A stretch of 64,000 nucleotides of DNA from NCBI RefSeq assembly GCF_000471905.2, contig NW_006494943.1, positions 6,495,634 through 6,559,633 of the forward strand, given 5' to 3'. The translations under genes were made by a program, and so were the position numbers. The notes under the pieces were generated by a model. That model was given only the letters and a program-made list of their open reading frames with translations. It searched no databases and had not been told where the DNA came from. Of this stretch, positions 22,177 to 33,432 are shown piece after piece (position 1 is the first letter of the stretch; each line of letters starts with the position of its first letter). The DNA is from Amborella trichopoda (lineage: Eukaryota; Streptophyta; Magnoliopsida; Amborellales; Amborellaceae).

Positions 22177-23427
22177 GAATTGTACTCAAACTTGGGTAGA
22201 TTGATCAAAATTAAACCTAATTGCTGGAAATTAAGATTGAATTAAATTAAAAGAAATAGGAAAATAGGGTGCAAAATGATAGATTTGCCCCTTTTTAACA
22301 ATTTGTGGAATTTCAAAACAGTCCATGTGCTGCCCTAGAACTTGCGTGATCTTTCCTCGATGATCCAAGATTGTTCTAATGCCTGTTTGATCGAAATATG
22401 ATTATTTTCTTGTAGGGCGTGGCATGTCGATTGATTTGATACCAACTTCGAGCCATGGATCGTGTTTTTAGGGCACGATCATGTGTCTTTAAATTTGGAT
22501 GAATCTTGAAACTTCGGGTGCTCGTTCCTTGATTTCTTTTTTGTGATTTTTTCACTAGAGCACACTGAGCATGCCGTCACAATCACGTGGCAACAAACGC
22601 AGCTCAATTCTGTGTCCAGACAAAGATTTTGCAAGTTTGAAGTTTTGGCTAGAATTTGCAGTCGCTTCATCGGCTTTGTTGCGGAATCCGATCATTCATC
22701 ATGTACGGGGTTCGGACTAGAGTAGCCCTAGACCTTATGCATGCGATGGAACTGGTTTCACGTTGATTGGTTCGCGAGCGCCTTGATTTGGCTGCTCGAG
22801 TGAGGCACGACGTTGCTGATTTTCTAGCACTTTCTTCACAGATCAGCAACTTCTCTCTAGCTTTTTTTCGTGCTGGGGAGTCGTCGCAGGGCATGCCATA
22901 GATCAAAACGCTCATCTCGACGAGACAAACACGCTCCATCAAGTTTGAGCATGAGCGGATCTGAGATGAGGGAGATATAAGTATCGCAAGTTACTGTTCG
23001 TGACTATCCCTTTAATGGAGTTTAGTTGCTGGTTGGCCGCATGGGAATAGCATGTGGCTCCTCCTGTTTCGCTCTTTTACCTATAACTTCTTTCTAAAAT
23101 GTCTGTTTAAGCTGAAATTTGATCCCTGGGGGTTTTCAACCGTGTCAGATCCAATAGCAGTAGTCCCACATCAATTTGACACACCAAAAATATAATTCCA
23201 ATTATAGGGGTACGTTTCAGGGTGTGAGAGGCTGATTCTGCTGAAACTGTTTCTCAGTTTGCACTGCCTTAAACATGTCAAAATGTGATGAAATTTGGCT
23301 AGAAAATTTTATGAGTCCTCATGAAGATCTCGACCAGTTTTGGGGCCATTCTAAGACTGTTGGAATTTCCATTGTTTGTTAGGTTTTATTGACCGGGGAC
23401 CAAGGTGCTAAAAAATGTCTTAAAACT

Positions 23428-23432
23428 ATGCC
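23428..23432. repeat. Right target-site duplication of element A (ATGCC)
   Basis: Pairs with ATGCT at 3326-3330, and the codons of B resume here. Confidence 0.75.
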
Positions 23433-24690
23433 GACTACACAGCAAAGTCAACCAGCAGTCCAAAATAAATCCCCTTCACCTAAACTTGCTCCTCAATCTA
23501 TTATACCACACACGACAGTGGAAAGGCTAGGAGCACAAAAGGCTGATGACGAAAAAGTGAAATACGATGTGATAAGGTACCTGAGGAAGCTTCCATCCCT
23601 TCTCAGCATCTATGGTGCTCTCATGCTCTCAAGGGACTAACGTATGGCTCTATTTCAGGCTCTTCTAATTTAGAAGTGTACGAGGCTGAGGTGGAACCCA
23701 TTGAGGTGGACCCAGAAATCCTGAGTGGATGTATGGCGATCACTTTCTCAGAGGATAATCTTCAATTGGGAGAAAAAATTCACAACCACCCTCTCTTCAT
23801 GACTGGTGAGCTACATACATGCCCCATCAGCCGAATTATGTTGTATGGAGGGTTAGCAGTCAACCTTATCCCAAGGAGAATTCTCACTCGATTGGGATTG
23901 TGGTCTGAAGATATTTCCCCGACTCATTCAGCCAGTTAGGAGAGAAGCTGGCTGGCATGATTTGCCTTCATCTCAAGATTGATGAATTAAAAAATTACGC
24001 TCAATTTCATATAATCGACACTGACACCTCCTACAACGTCCTACTCGGCTGCCCTTGGCTCCATGATCAGGGAGTGGTTCCATCCACATTGCATCAGTGC
24101 TTCAAGTATAGTCAAGATGGGAGACAGTATACAATGTATGTTGATAAAAGACCGTTTCTTGTAGCCTAAACTCACTATGCTGATGTCAAGTATTACTTCA
24201 CAAATTCAGTGTCACCAAAAAAGCCAAATGAGGGTGACAGAAAGTCTGTGAGGAAGACAGAACCCTTGCCTCATGAAGAAGTTGAGGACATTGGGCGAAC
24301 ACTCGTGAACATGTTTAAAGAGGAGGAAAGACAAGGAAAAATCCTCCCTCTGACTCTCATTCATCCCAGTATGCCATCCACCATCCCTGAAGAAACTCCA
24401 TCTTCCCTTAAAGATGAAGCTTCCCCTTCTGCTTCCAGTCCTGAGTCACCTTTGTAAGAAGATGAACCAGAAATCATTACTGAGACCGAGGAAGTCATGG
24501 GCATAGATTTCCCAGCCCCAAAGGTCACCTACACGGCGGACCATCGAAAGGTCCGGTGTGTCCCCATTGCACTCTTGGAAGCAGAACTGGCACACCAGCC
24601 ACCGCGGAAGGTCTTGCGCTTCCCTGATTCTGTAGGAGAAGAGCAGTCAGAAAAAGCACAGCCCTCTGGTCCTTGAGAGTAGGATCCCTT
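23428..24690 (+). pseudogene. Element B aspartic protease and tail
   Basis: Same protein as A 14956-15960. Visible: KVKYDVIRYLRKLPSLLSIY (about 23560-23620), a stop at 23638, VEPIEVDPEILSGCMAITFS (about 23690-23750), the active-site region RIMLYGGLAVN (about 23830-23865), then FHIIDTDTSYNVLLGCPWLH and VVPSTLHQCFKYSQDGRQ (24000-24130). The catalytic Asp of the DGGSAVN motif is Tyr here, so the enzyme would be inactive even without the stops. The tail runs into PLTLIHPSMPSTIPEETPSS and KVTYTADHRKVRCVPIALLE. Confidence 0.85.
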
Positions 24691-25100
24691 GGTAGAGTTA
24701 AAAAGTGAGGTTTGTAGTCTTCAGAACTAATTGGAAGTTATTGTATCGCCTCAAAACATCTAAAGGAGTTCGTGCCTGAGACCAAGAGCTACGACGAGCT
24801 GGAAGTGAATGCACCTCAAATAGAAGCCAAAGCCCCTCCTGATTGGACTATTTATAGTGAGCAGGCTCATCAAATAATAAGAAAAATGAGCCCCTGTCCA
24901 ACCAGACATTAAGAGGGGAGGAGGCAACCGCTCTTCCATTCGAGGCCATCGAAACCATAGTAGCTGGTCACAAGACAAAAGCAAGGCATATGTTTTTCCT
25001 TCGCAAAAGGGCAGAAATAGTGAATGCCCTGAAACGTGGCCTACCTAAGAGCGAGATGAGATGCAGCGAATTAAAAAGAAAGAATAAAGTCACGGAGGAG
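24691..25100 (+). pseudogene. Degenerate post-protease tail of B
   Basis: Broken frames include IEAKAPPDWTIYSEQAHQ-like codons, also found after the A protease. No pol domain starts here. This marks where the pol deletion is shared by A and B. Confidence 0.5.
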
Positions 25101-25112
25101 AAAAAGAAGTAT

Positions 25113-25118
25113 TTTATT
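25113..25118 (-). terminator. Polyadenylation signal of the antisense PMD gene (B)
   Basis: The minus strand reads AATAAA within GAATAAAATAC, about 20-25 bases after the stop region of the coiled-coil part and before the converging protease tail. Plausible by position and sequence only. Confidence 0.45.
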
Positions 25119-25136
25119 CATAAATTCAAGAGATCA

Positions 25137-25912
25137 TTACAAATAAAGAAAAAATAAAGGGACAAAATAGCACATTAAAAAACGATCCATGATCTCATCG
25201 ATCTTCGCTATGGAAGCTACAGAAGAACCCTTGGCATGCTGAATGCGTCCCTTTAGGTCAAGCACCAATTGCGCCTCTTGTTCCAAAGAGGCATTTTCCT
25301 CCCCCAGGGTGTAGTCGAGGGTTGATATTTCCTTGGCTAAGACCTCATCTTCTGTTTCCCAAGCTTTTGCCTCCTCGAGCCCATCAAACGCCTCCCTCAT
25401 CCTCCCTATTCTGGCCTTCAAGGCTGTCATTCTGTTGAAGCAAGCGATTGCCCCTTCATTGAGGTCAGACCTTCGAGAACCTACAACATCCTTCTTCTGT
25501 GTATGAGCCTCAATTGAATCATGACGATGCAGGCGAGAGGCTTCCAGAGAGGCCAAGTGAGAATCCTCTAATTGCCATGCGGCAACCTCATGTTCAAATG
25601 CCTTTATTCGCCGTCCCTCCAGCTCATTTATGGCGCCATCAAGTATGGGATGACCTCTGATGCACCCCCTAGAAGGATGATCTGCCTTAATTTTTGGATC
25701 GCATCGTCATGTTCAAAAAGAGGCAGATCCTTCAGTCTCTGAACACCCAGGCGAAGCATGTCCATAATTATGCCTGGCATATCGCAGAAACTAGGCTTGA
25801 GTAGTGCTGTTGGGGGCACCACGACAGAAGAAGTTTCAGGTTTGAGGACCGGGCTCGAAGGGATCATAGCCATGTGAGTCACTGGCTCTTCTGGAGCAAT
25901 CGCGAAGCCCAA
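25137..25912 (-). pseudogene. Antisense PMD gene of B, coiled-coil C-terminus
   Basis: Two open stretches (25912-25628 and 25556-25137) in homologous order to A 13957-14650. The second is 139 codons, rich in Glu/Ala/Lys/Leu with heptad spacing (MTALKARIGRMREAFDGLEE), and ends KIDEIMDRFLMCYFVPLFFL. Likely a coiled coil for self-association; this is inference from composition. Confidence 0.65.
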
Positions 25913-25919
25913 AGCCTTC

Positions 25920-27240
25920 GGTTCCTCAGATTCAAGGGAAGCCCCAGTCTTAGGCTACTTGGACCCCTCAGTGTTGGCCTCCTCGCCTGGCCTTTCACTC
26001 ACGGTCCTTTCCTTAACAAGCTCAACCCTCTCAAGACTAGAGCCAACTTCTCCTTGGCTCTCAACCTCTGGAGCCACCATAGCAAGCTCGGTCTCTTCAG
26101 GGCCAACTACTTCTCCCTGCTCCTCACTTTCTGGAGCAGTCCCAGTAAGGTCGGCAACAACCTCCTCACCTTGACCTTTGCCTAATGAGGCCACCACTTA
26201 TGGCCTCAATAAGTTTGGAGCCAGTTTCTTCTCCTTGTTCTTCATCCTCCTGAACTGTCATCTCAGCCACGACAAGTGTAGGGTCTACCTCCTCCCTTCA
26301 ACCTTCATCTCCTGGAGCCACCACTCCAATCTCAACCGTGGCCTCTTCTACTTGGTCGGCATCCTCCACAACCAGAACCTCTACCACTTGCTCTTCAAGA
26401 TCTGTGCTATCTGAGGCCACTGTCACTGAACCCCCAAGATCTCCCTCCTCATAATGGCATGCATCACCCGTAACTTTATCACCTGGGATAGCAGCTTCTT
26501 GATGCTCAGATGCCTCATCAATTATAGGTCCCTCCTTCTGGGGGATGCTTGGGCCTTCACAACCCCTGCCTCAGTAGGGGCAGCAACCTCCTGAAGTCTA
26601 GAGGCCCTATCAGCTTTAGGTTCCTTCCCTTGAGCAGAAATTGTAGAATCCTCATCTCCAGCTCCATGAATCTCCATCGGAACTGGATCTGACCCAGGGT
26701 CTTAGTGTACCACCCCAAGCTCAGGTGTCCCCTCCCTATCAGAAGCAATGGCGATAGGCTCAGAGGGGCCGGATTCATCTACCTTAGTTTCTGAAAAAGT
26801 AGAAAACAACTCAGGAGAGACAGAAGATGACAAAGGAAGGGCAGAGGGTGACTCAAAAAGAGTAACGAACGAACCAGAGAAGGTAGAAGATGAAGAGTTA
26901 TCCCCTGATTCTAGAATGACAGAAAGTTTTGAACTCCTACATTTTGAACTAGGTCTGACAGCCCGAGTTGGTCCGCGAGTGCCAGTGGGGGTAGCGCTCT
27001 TCCTTTTCTTCCCTCCTGTTGGCAAAGGAGCAATCGCCTTAGAACTCCCCTCACGAGAAGAGCCCCCAGTAAGAGGGTTGTGTGGGCCGTTCCCTATCAG
27101 CGCATTCAAGTCCTGAATTTGGCGCCCTTCATGATCAGGGACCTTTCGACCCTCCCTCCATTGAAAGATAAAGGTGAGGTTGTCAAAAAGGCTCCATGTC
27201 TTCTTCTCCATGGAAAGAAGCTGTGTTGAAGAGTCCTCTA
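25920..27240 (-). pseudogene. Antisense PMD gene of B, basic and acidic middle part
   Basis: A 169-codon stretch (27211-26702) contains GNGPHNPLTGGSSREGSS, the basic GGKKRKSATPTGTRG and a Ser-rich segment. It is followed by Glu/Val/Ala-rich frames (26197-25955: EEVVADLTGTAPESEEQGEV). It corresponds to A 12916-13956 but carries stops. The possible nuclear signal (KKRK) is conserved between the copies. Confidence 0.65.
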
Positions 27241-29098
27241 CTGTTATCTCTCGGGGTATCCCAAGAGCCTGCTAGTTCCAAGGGTAGCCCAAGTCAAAGA
27301 CCTTACCAAGAAGGGGGGTGTTGATGATCTTCCTTTGTCGAGTATCTTGACGCCAGTTGCAGTTCTCCCCTTTCCAGGGGTGATTAGCTTCTTTGTATCC
27401 CTGGTTGGTAATCCTCCACCAGCATGCATAGGCCTCGATCGCCCGCACCCTTTTACCAAAATGCGGAACCACATATTTGTTAGCCTTTGTCATCTCCAAA
27501 CATGTGGACCATGTGGTGCGAATATGCTCTGGCCGCCATGATTCCCAAAGAGTCCCTAGCTCTTCCTTCTTCCATGTGTTTACTCTGCCATGACGTTTCT
27601 CGAAGAATACAAAGAAGGGGCAACCCTGATCGAGCCCATGCTGGCGAGCGAAATGATGGGGGAAGTACCCTTCGAGCCGGGCCCCATAAGGTGTCCTATA
27701 GGGCAAAACTCCCCCTCTAATTCTCAAGATGAACATGAGCTCTTTGAAGGTAGTAGGAGCTCCTTACCCATCTCGTCAATAAAGGCCTAGTCAGTAAAGC
27801 CCCCATTTGGAAATGGGACCTGACGCATGCTGGAAGTCTCATTCCCAAACAAGTTACAAGCATCCCCTCGGCTGTGAAAGATAGCCTTTTGCTCGCCAAT
27901 CGTCATCAAGAAGGGGCACATCTTCTCCCCTACGCCTAGATTTCTGACATAAGTGGTAGGGAAATAGGCTCCTAGCCACCCATGCACATAATGAATGGGG
28001 AACAATGTCTTGAAGTCCCCAAGGAAAGGTTTGCCTCTAACAAGGCCATTGGCCCCCTCCTTGCCTTTATAAGCCTTCCCTCTCGAGATAGCTCCTAGTC
28101 CATAGTTCATGGTAGATGTTGAAAGGGCATACTGGCGCCCCCTCGCCATGTCTCAGGCCACATAGAGCGTGCCTGGATGGATCGTATTGACTCCCCCAAG
28201 GAAAACAAATTTGCACAGGAACAAGGCCGGGTATGCGGTCAAGAAGGCACAGTATTCGCTGGTATGGGGTTGGTAAATTGGAGGCGTCCCCTTCATAGCT
28301 ACCTTCCCCTTTCCTTCTGAAATGACTGGGCCAGTCTCCTCAGGGTAATCCCCTCAAAAGAATTTCAGCCACTCCTCAAAGGTCACTCGACCATTGCTGG
28401 CCTTGGAGTAAGTAGCTGGTAAATCTCGAAGGTTATTGAAGATTGGCAAGCGATTCCCTTTCACTAAGGCGTGCACCACAAAAAATCACCGAGTTCTGAG
28501 GCACGAACTTGTCATACATCACGCTTATGAGTGGCAGCCCACCAATGAAATGAAGATTCAACAAGGAGATCTCTGCCTCACCATGACCAAGGAGCCATGT
28601 ATTGCTTGCATCACTCCATGTCTCTAATAATACCTTGATGGTATTTGAACATCGGTCATAATAGTTGCCTGAACACTGCACGATAGCTAATAGAGAGGCA
28701 CACTCAAGAATACTCATGTGTGACCCCAGCACCTTGACGGTCCAAGAAGAGTATCCCTTCAAATACTGGTGCTCCCCTTGCACACAGAGACCAACAGAAG
28801 ACCTTATCAGCCCCTTTCTCTTCACCATCCTCTTCCCCAACATGGGCAAATTCTCGTCAAAAGCCACTTTCCTATGCATGAAATGGAGGAGATCCACCCC
28901 TTCTTCGATACTGACATTACCATCGTTGCCTTCCTGGACCTCAAAACAAACCGGGTCGGTAATGAAAGTGACACTAAGGGGCCACTTTGGTCTGTATGTT
29001 AGTTCTGTCAACCAAATGGGCTCACCCCTGATCAGGGTTTCCCCAGTAAATTCATTGGTGCCAAGCTCTCCTCCCCTTGGAAGATTCTTCACATCAAG
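27241..29098 (-). pseudogene. Antisense PMD protein of B, N-terminal part
   Basis: The best-preserved N-terminus of the three PMD copies, 219 codons open (29092-28433). Order: MKNLPRGGELGTNEF, WPLSVTFITDPVCF, GEHQYLKGYSSWTVKVLGSH, NYYDRCSNTIKVLLETW, GEAEISLLNLHFIGGLPLIS and VMYDKFVPQNSVIF. The PMD core follows at 28260-27787 (FLCKFVF, YGLGAISRGKAYKGKE, KPFLGDFKTLFPIHYVHGWL), then broken frames to about 27240. The ATG at 29092 is supported by the aligned start of A (VKNLSRAGELGTNEF). It lies about 930 bases downstream of its promoter module. Function unknown; PMD proteins of plants have been linked to transposon silencing. Confidence 0.8.
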
Positions 29099-29229
29099 GA
29101 TACTCTATGAAGACCCGACCATTATATTAAGCTTAAGGGCTCACTGCCATGTGGCAGTCACAAAGGCACTGACTATCACTGAGTGTGAAAGGCACTGACT
29201 AGCGCCGCATGTGACTAACGCTGCTTGTG

Positions 29230-29490
29230 TTGATTTAAACACAGTGTCAGCGGTATTCTCAAAAGCTAACACCAACTGTGTTCATCAAGGCTAGCGCTGG
29301 CTGTGTTTGTCAAGGCCCAGCGCCGACTGTATTCTCAAAAGCCAACACCGGCTATGTTCGTCAAGGCTAGCGCCGACTGTGTTTGTCGAGGCTCAGCGTC
29401 GGCTGTGTTCTAAAAAGCTAACACCGGTTGTGTTCATCAAGGCTAGTGCCGGCTGTGTTTGTCAAGGCTCAGCGTCATTCGTTCTCAAAT
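29230..29490 (-). repeat. Tandem repeat in the B antisense leader, about 26-bp unit in 78-bp blocks
   Basis: Copies of a GGCTAGCGCCGACTGTGT-like unit arranged as three-unit blocks, marked by CTCAAAAGCCAACACC near 29255, 29334 and 29411. Not seen in A or E. Confidence 0.75.
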
Positions 29491-30021
29491 CCCTCACACG
29501 TGCCACAGATTACGCACGTGTCACCTCAAATCCCGGGTGCACCATCTGACAATTATCAGTCGCTACGTGGTCTGACACACATCCTCGCATGTGTGGATGG
29601 CGACCGTCACCTCCTAGTGATTTTTCGTCTCTAGGCACTTTTCACTGCCTTGCGACCTCTCGGTTTCTTACCGGGAAACCTCTCTACTCGTCGAAAACCC
29701 ACTGGCAGACATTTCCCCTTCCTTCACAACACCGTAGACCACCAAAAAACCATCATAAGCCTGTGGCAGACCTCTGGTACACCCTCGATCCCGATTTTCT
29801 CCTTCCTCTGGTACCATAGGACTATTGCCGAAATCCGAACAAACTCTAGCGAATCCCCTGTTTTCTTCGCCTTGGCACTCGCCTGGTCAGTGTAACCACC
29901 TACGAGTGCTCTGCTGAAGTTCCTCGCTGCTTGCCTGATTCCAGCAACTGCTTATGAGCCTCGCGTTCTAGCCGAAACTCTTACCAGGAAATCTCCTTCT
30001 CTTTCTCACTGCTCACTGCCA

Positions 30022-30058
30022 TTTTACCTTCGGTAAAACGGTGAATTGCACTTATATA
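30022..30058 (-). promoter_or_regulatory. Promoter-like module of the antisense PMD gene (B)
   Basis: Minus strand: TATATAAG (from 30058), then TTTTACCGAAGGTAAAA (30038-30022). It has the same elements and order as in A and E. Confidence 0.65.
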
Positions 30059-30339
30059 GATGATGCTTCCCTGAATCGCCCCTCACAAACCAAAAATGAT
30101 AGACATGTCCCTAAAGTCCAAACGGCGATAGGCCGAATTGGGCCGGCCTCAGGCCCAATGCCCGAATAGAAGCTTTTCGTCGCCCATGCAACATCGACCA
30201 ACAAGCGTAAAAAAAACCAGGACTGGGTCGGGCCCAAGCTCGAGGCCCAAACTCAAACTATCGCTGTCTGTGACTAATACCATGCGTGACTAGTGTTGTC
30301 TATGACTAACATCATGTGTGAGAGTCACTGACCAACGTT

Positions 30340-30560
30340 GCATGCAACCAACACCTTTTGTGATGTCTGCTCAGCATCGTGCGTATTACTGCTGCCCATG
30401 CTAACGCCGCGCGTGTTAATGCCGCCCATGCTAATGTTGCGCATGTTACTGACGCCCATGCTAGTGTTGTTCATGTTACTGTCGCGCGTGTTATTGCCGC
30501 TCATGCAAACGCCACTCCTGTTACTGCTGCTTATGCTAACGTCGTGCGTGTCTGAGCCTG
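30340..30560 (+). repeat. 30-bp minisatellite in B
   Basis: Degenerate copies of a unit such as GCCCATGCTAATGTTGCGCA plus TGTTACTGAC. It occupies the place held by the 25-bp array in A. The plus-strand 100-codon frame rich in Leu/Met is an artefact. Confidence 0.75.
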
Positions 30561-30839
30561 GTCACCGTCATGAGTGTTTTGCCACTACCCCAGTGGAGTT
30601 ACACCTGTGCCTCGACCTGTCATCCCAAGTGGAGATATGAGCATGCCACTGCCCTTCATCACCAGAGACTCACACTCACCCTCAAATCCTCAGTGAAGTC
30701 TGCTCCGGTTTGTCATCCCTTGTCAGGCCACCATCTCCATATGAGCCCTTTGCTTGTGTATGGCCTTAACCATTTTATCTCTAGGGAGTCAGATTGTCGT
30801 CCACAGACCCATTCCCCACAGAGCTTCACTTACATAGCG

Positions 30840-31110
30840 ACCCATGCCATGGTCTAGATGCACAACCCTAAACTGCATGGTCCAAACTATACGACCTTAA
30901 ACTGTAGTGGAGGTTTAGTTGCACGACCTTAAACTGTAGTGAAGGTCTAGTTGCACAGCCTTAAACTGCATGGTCCCAGTTGCATACTTTAAACTGCATA
31001 GCCATGGTCTAAGCTATATGACCCTAAACTATAGTGCACGTCTTGGTCGTATGACGCTAAACTGCTTCGCACAAGTCTCGGAGGTAAGACTTTAAACACG
31101 TCTCCACATA
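30840..31110 (-). repeat. Relic of the 35-bp repeat in B
   Basis: A few degenerate inverted copies of the CAGTTTAAGGTCGTGCAACT type found at 7900-9470 in A. Confidence 0.7.
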
Positions 31111-32155
31111 TGTGCACAATACCTTTCACGTACCACCCTCATAACTCCCCAGTGAATCCCTTCACTTCATTAACATTCATCATTCTTCAGTGAATCCTAC
31201 CCGCTCTCACAAACGGTAAGCCATCCCTCCATTCACACTTGCCGTCAGCTAGTGGGTCACCACTTTCCACCCTCCATCTAGACACCATCTATCTTTCACA
31301 GACAGCCTCGTGCCATCTCCCCAAAGTGAGTCAAACCATCACCATACTCACTCTGTGGTCTCCACAGATTGCCATTCCTCTCTACTGTGGTCCAGCTGTA
31401 TGACCTTAAACTATAGTATACGTCCTGGCCACATGACATTAAAAGGCTTCGCACAGGTCCCGGGGGCATGACCCTATACACACCCTCACAAAAGAAAGAG
31501 AAGAGAATAATTGGCATGGTGTAAACCTGAAAAAGGTAATGCCATGAGTAAAATGATGGACGGGCATGGTCATGATACCATGAGTAAGAGAGTTCCGTAA
31601 ATAAAAACCGGGCACAGTGAAAACCTAAACAGGGCACCGTGTGTAAAAATGGAAAGAAGGCAGACATGGCCATCCGGTCATGGGCAAAAGAGCCTAATAA
31701 AAAGGAGGTTGGTGAAACCGTCTTTACGGCACTACTTCCCCCCGGTCCAAGTGAAAACCTGCAAAGGGTGCTCAGGCCAATAAAAGCAGGTTGATGTAGC
31801 ATTCATCTTCACAGGCAGCTTCAGCCAGTATTTCAAGAAGAAAACCCTCGGTAGCAGAAGATCCTATTATCGGGACCCAAAAACAGCATCTACAACAGAC
31901 AAGAAACTATCAAACCAGGTTAATCAACAACCAAAGTGACGCCAATCATGGCTGCCTCGTCAAAACTCCTCCCTGATCGGACCAGACTTTGGGGATAGGC
32001 CAACAAAAAGACCCCGACTGGACCCGACAAGATGGGACCTCAGAGGTACTCTGCTTGTCAAACAAACCTGGCGAAGCAGCGAACAAACGCCACCAAAGAT
32101 GTCCAATGGGGTGTAGACTTTAAAATCATCCCTTAAACAAACAAAAGCAGTCCAC
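31111..32155 (-). other. Non-coding internal region of B
   Basis: Inverted counterpart of A 6600-7800: shared nucleotide blocks around 31300-31800 and 31940-32100. No conserved protein is visible; the 168-codon minus frame is matched only in part by the A frame. Confidence 0.55.
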
Positions 32156-32199
32156 ATGAGGGTGAGGACTTCGACAAGATCCCTAAAAGCTTTATATTT

Positions 32200-32640
32200 C
32201 TCGTCCTCTCTCTTTGTTTACTTTCTATCTCTTTCTCTACTTCTCTATCACTTTCTTTCTCTTTCTGTATTTCTCTATCTCATTCTCTATCTCTTTCTCT
32301 ACTTCTTTATCTCTTTCTCTACTTCTCTGTCTCCTTCTTTGTCTCTTTCTCTATGTCTCTATCTCTTTCTCTACTTCTTATCTCCTTCTCTGTCTCTTTC
32401 TCTACTTCTCTATCTCTTTCTCTACTTCTCTATCTCCTTCTCCGTCTCTTTCTCTATTTCTCTATCTCTTTCTCTACTTCTCTACTTCTCTATCTCTTTC
32501 TCTTTCTCTATCTCTTTCTCTACTTCTCTATCTTATTCTTCAATATCTCTTCTTTGTTATTTCTCTATCTCTTTCTATCTCTCTTTCACTATATCCCATC
32601 TCTCTTTCTCTATCTCCCATTTCTCTTTCTCTTCGTCTCT
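32200..32640 (+). repeat. Pyrimidine-rich simple repeat in B
   Basis: Over 400 bases of TCTCTATCTCTTTCTCTACT-type sequence. Three overlapping long frames of Ser/Leu/Phe are composition artefacts. No such tract is at the equivalent place in A. Confidence 0.9.
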
Positions 32641-33115
32641 TTTAACATGCACAGTAGTGGTAGCGCCGTGCATCTCTCTCTTTCTCTCTCCTTTATATCT
32701 CTTCTATCTCTCTCTTTTCTCCTCCTTTGTCTATTTCGCCCTTCTTCAGTGCTGGGTGAACTCGTAGCCCAGTCATTCTCTCTCATTCTCTTCTCTTGAC
32801 ATGCATGAAAATGGCAGTACCTTGCATGCCCCTATTTCTCTCTTTCACTCTCTTTCTCTTCCTCCTTCAGGGCTGGGTGAACAAGTAGCCCAGTCATTTT
32901 CTTCTTCTCTCTTTTGACATGCGCAGTAGTGGCAGCACCGTGCATGCCTCTCTCTATTTCCCTCTTTCGCTCTTCTTCCTATGTCTCTCTTTTCTGCTCC
33001 TTCGTCTGGGTGAACACGTAGCCTAGTCGACATATTTTCTTCGGTGCTGGGTGAACACATAGCCCAGTCATCATCATTCTTCAATGCTGGGTGAACATAG
33101 CCCAGTCATTATCAC
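32640..33115 (+). repeat. Imperfect tandem repeat with GCTGGGTGAACACGTAGCCC motif in B
   Basis: The motif, containing CTGGG...CCCAG arms, recurs near 32751, 32872, 33006, 33046 and 33085, separated by pyrimidine-rich spacers and by CATGC-rich segments (GTAGTGGCAGCACCGTGCAT). It is close to the polypurine tract. Confidence 0.7.
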
Positions 33116-33381
33116 AAGGCCATCACAGGTAGCGTCTGACAGGGTGAGGACTTAAAATACTAATCCCTCCAAAACACAAACAGTCCACGAGAGGGTGAGG
33201 ACTTCGATAAGATCCCTCAAAAGTATCTTCTCCACCCCCTAAAGTCTCCACAAATGGACCTGCGACAAATGCATCTAAACGTCTGAGCATCCTAGTTGCA
33301 GCATTGCATGGATATCTCCTCGGCGTTCACGTGGTCCTATGGCTAGGAAGAAAAAAGTAATAAAGCCGAAGGAAATTTTTC

Positions 33382-33420
33382 AAATGTTGTCCTTCTCTAT
33401 TCTCTCGAAGCACAACATTC
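33382..33420. repeat. Hairpin next to the polypurine tract (B)
   Basis: Arms AAATGTTGT (33382-33390) and ACAACATTC (33412-33420), corresponding to those of A and E. Confidence 0.7.
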
Positions 33421-33432
33421 CCCGGGGCAAGC
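33421..33432 (+). other. Polypurine tract of element B
   Basis: CCCGGGGCAAGC immediately before the LTR start TGTTTAAAGACATTTTTCAG. It is a weaker purine run than in A (GGGGCAAG core). Confidence 0.65.

Larger units (their letters stand above)
3331..23427 (-). mobile_element. Element A: complete non-autonomous Tat-like LTR retrotransposon
   Basis: A 20.1-kb element read right to left: 5' LTR (20409-23427), primer site, gag (about 18.74-17.0 kb), protease (about 15.96-15.0 kb), antisense PMD gene (plus strand, 11.1-14.6 kb), minisatellite-rich block (7.9-9.9 kb), polypurine tract (6402-6416) and 3' LTR (3331-6401). No reverse transcriptase, RNase H or integrase motif is found in any frame between protease and the antisense gene, and B has the same gap, so the loss looks ancestral. 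A would need enzymes from an autonomous relative. The 5-bp flanks and the restored B reading frame show that A inserted into B. All its coding parts except the 12916-13956 stretch carry stops or frameshifts. Confidence 0.88.
20409..23427 (-). repeat. 5' LTR of element A
   Basis: 3.0 kb, homologous throughout to 3331-6401. The plus-strand left end is TGGTTAAGTGCC; the right end TTAAAACT has lost its terminal CA by mutation. The U3 part (23427 to about 22170) precedes the TATA box. The remaining 1.75 kb is R-U5, with a purine/pyrimidine-rich leader (21890-22070, including a GAA run at 21950-21985) and the 39-bp minisatellite. Confidence 0.9.

Noticed and set aside
3331-23427. Reading the LTRs of A as plus-strand with the PMD gene in sense
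   Set aside because: The primer site (20388-20406), polypurine tract (6402-6416), gag and protease all read on the minus strand, so the PMD gene is antisense.
32156-32799. Three overlapping plus-strand frames of 143-203 codons rich in Ser/Leu/Phe
   Set aside because: They lie in a CT-rich simple repeat; all three frames are open for the same compositional reason and none has a domain.
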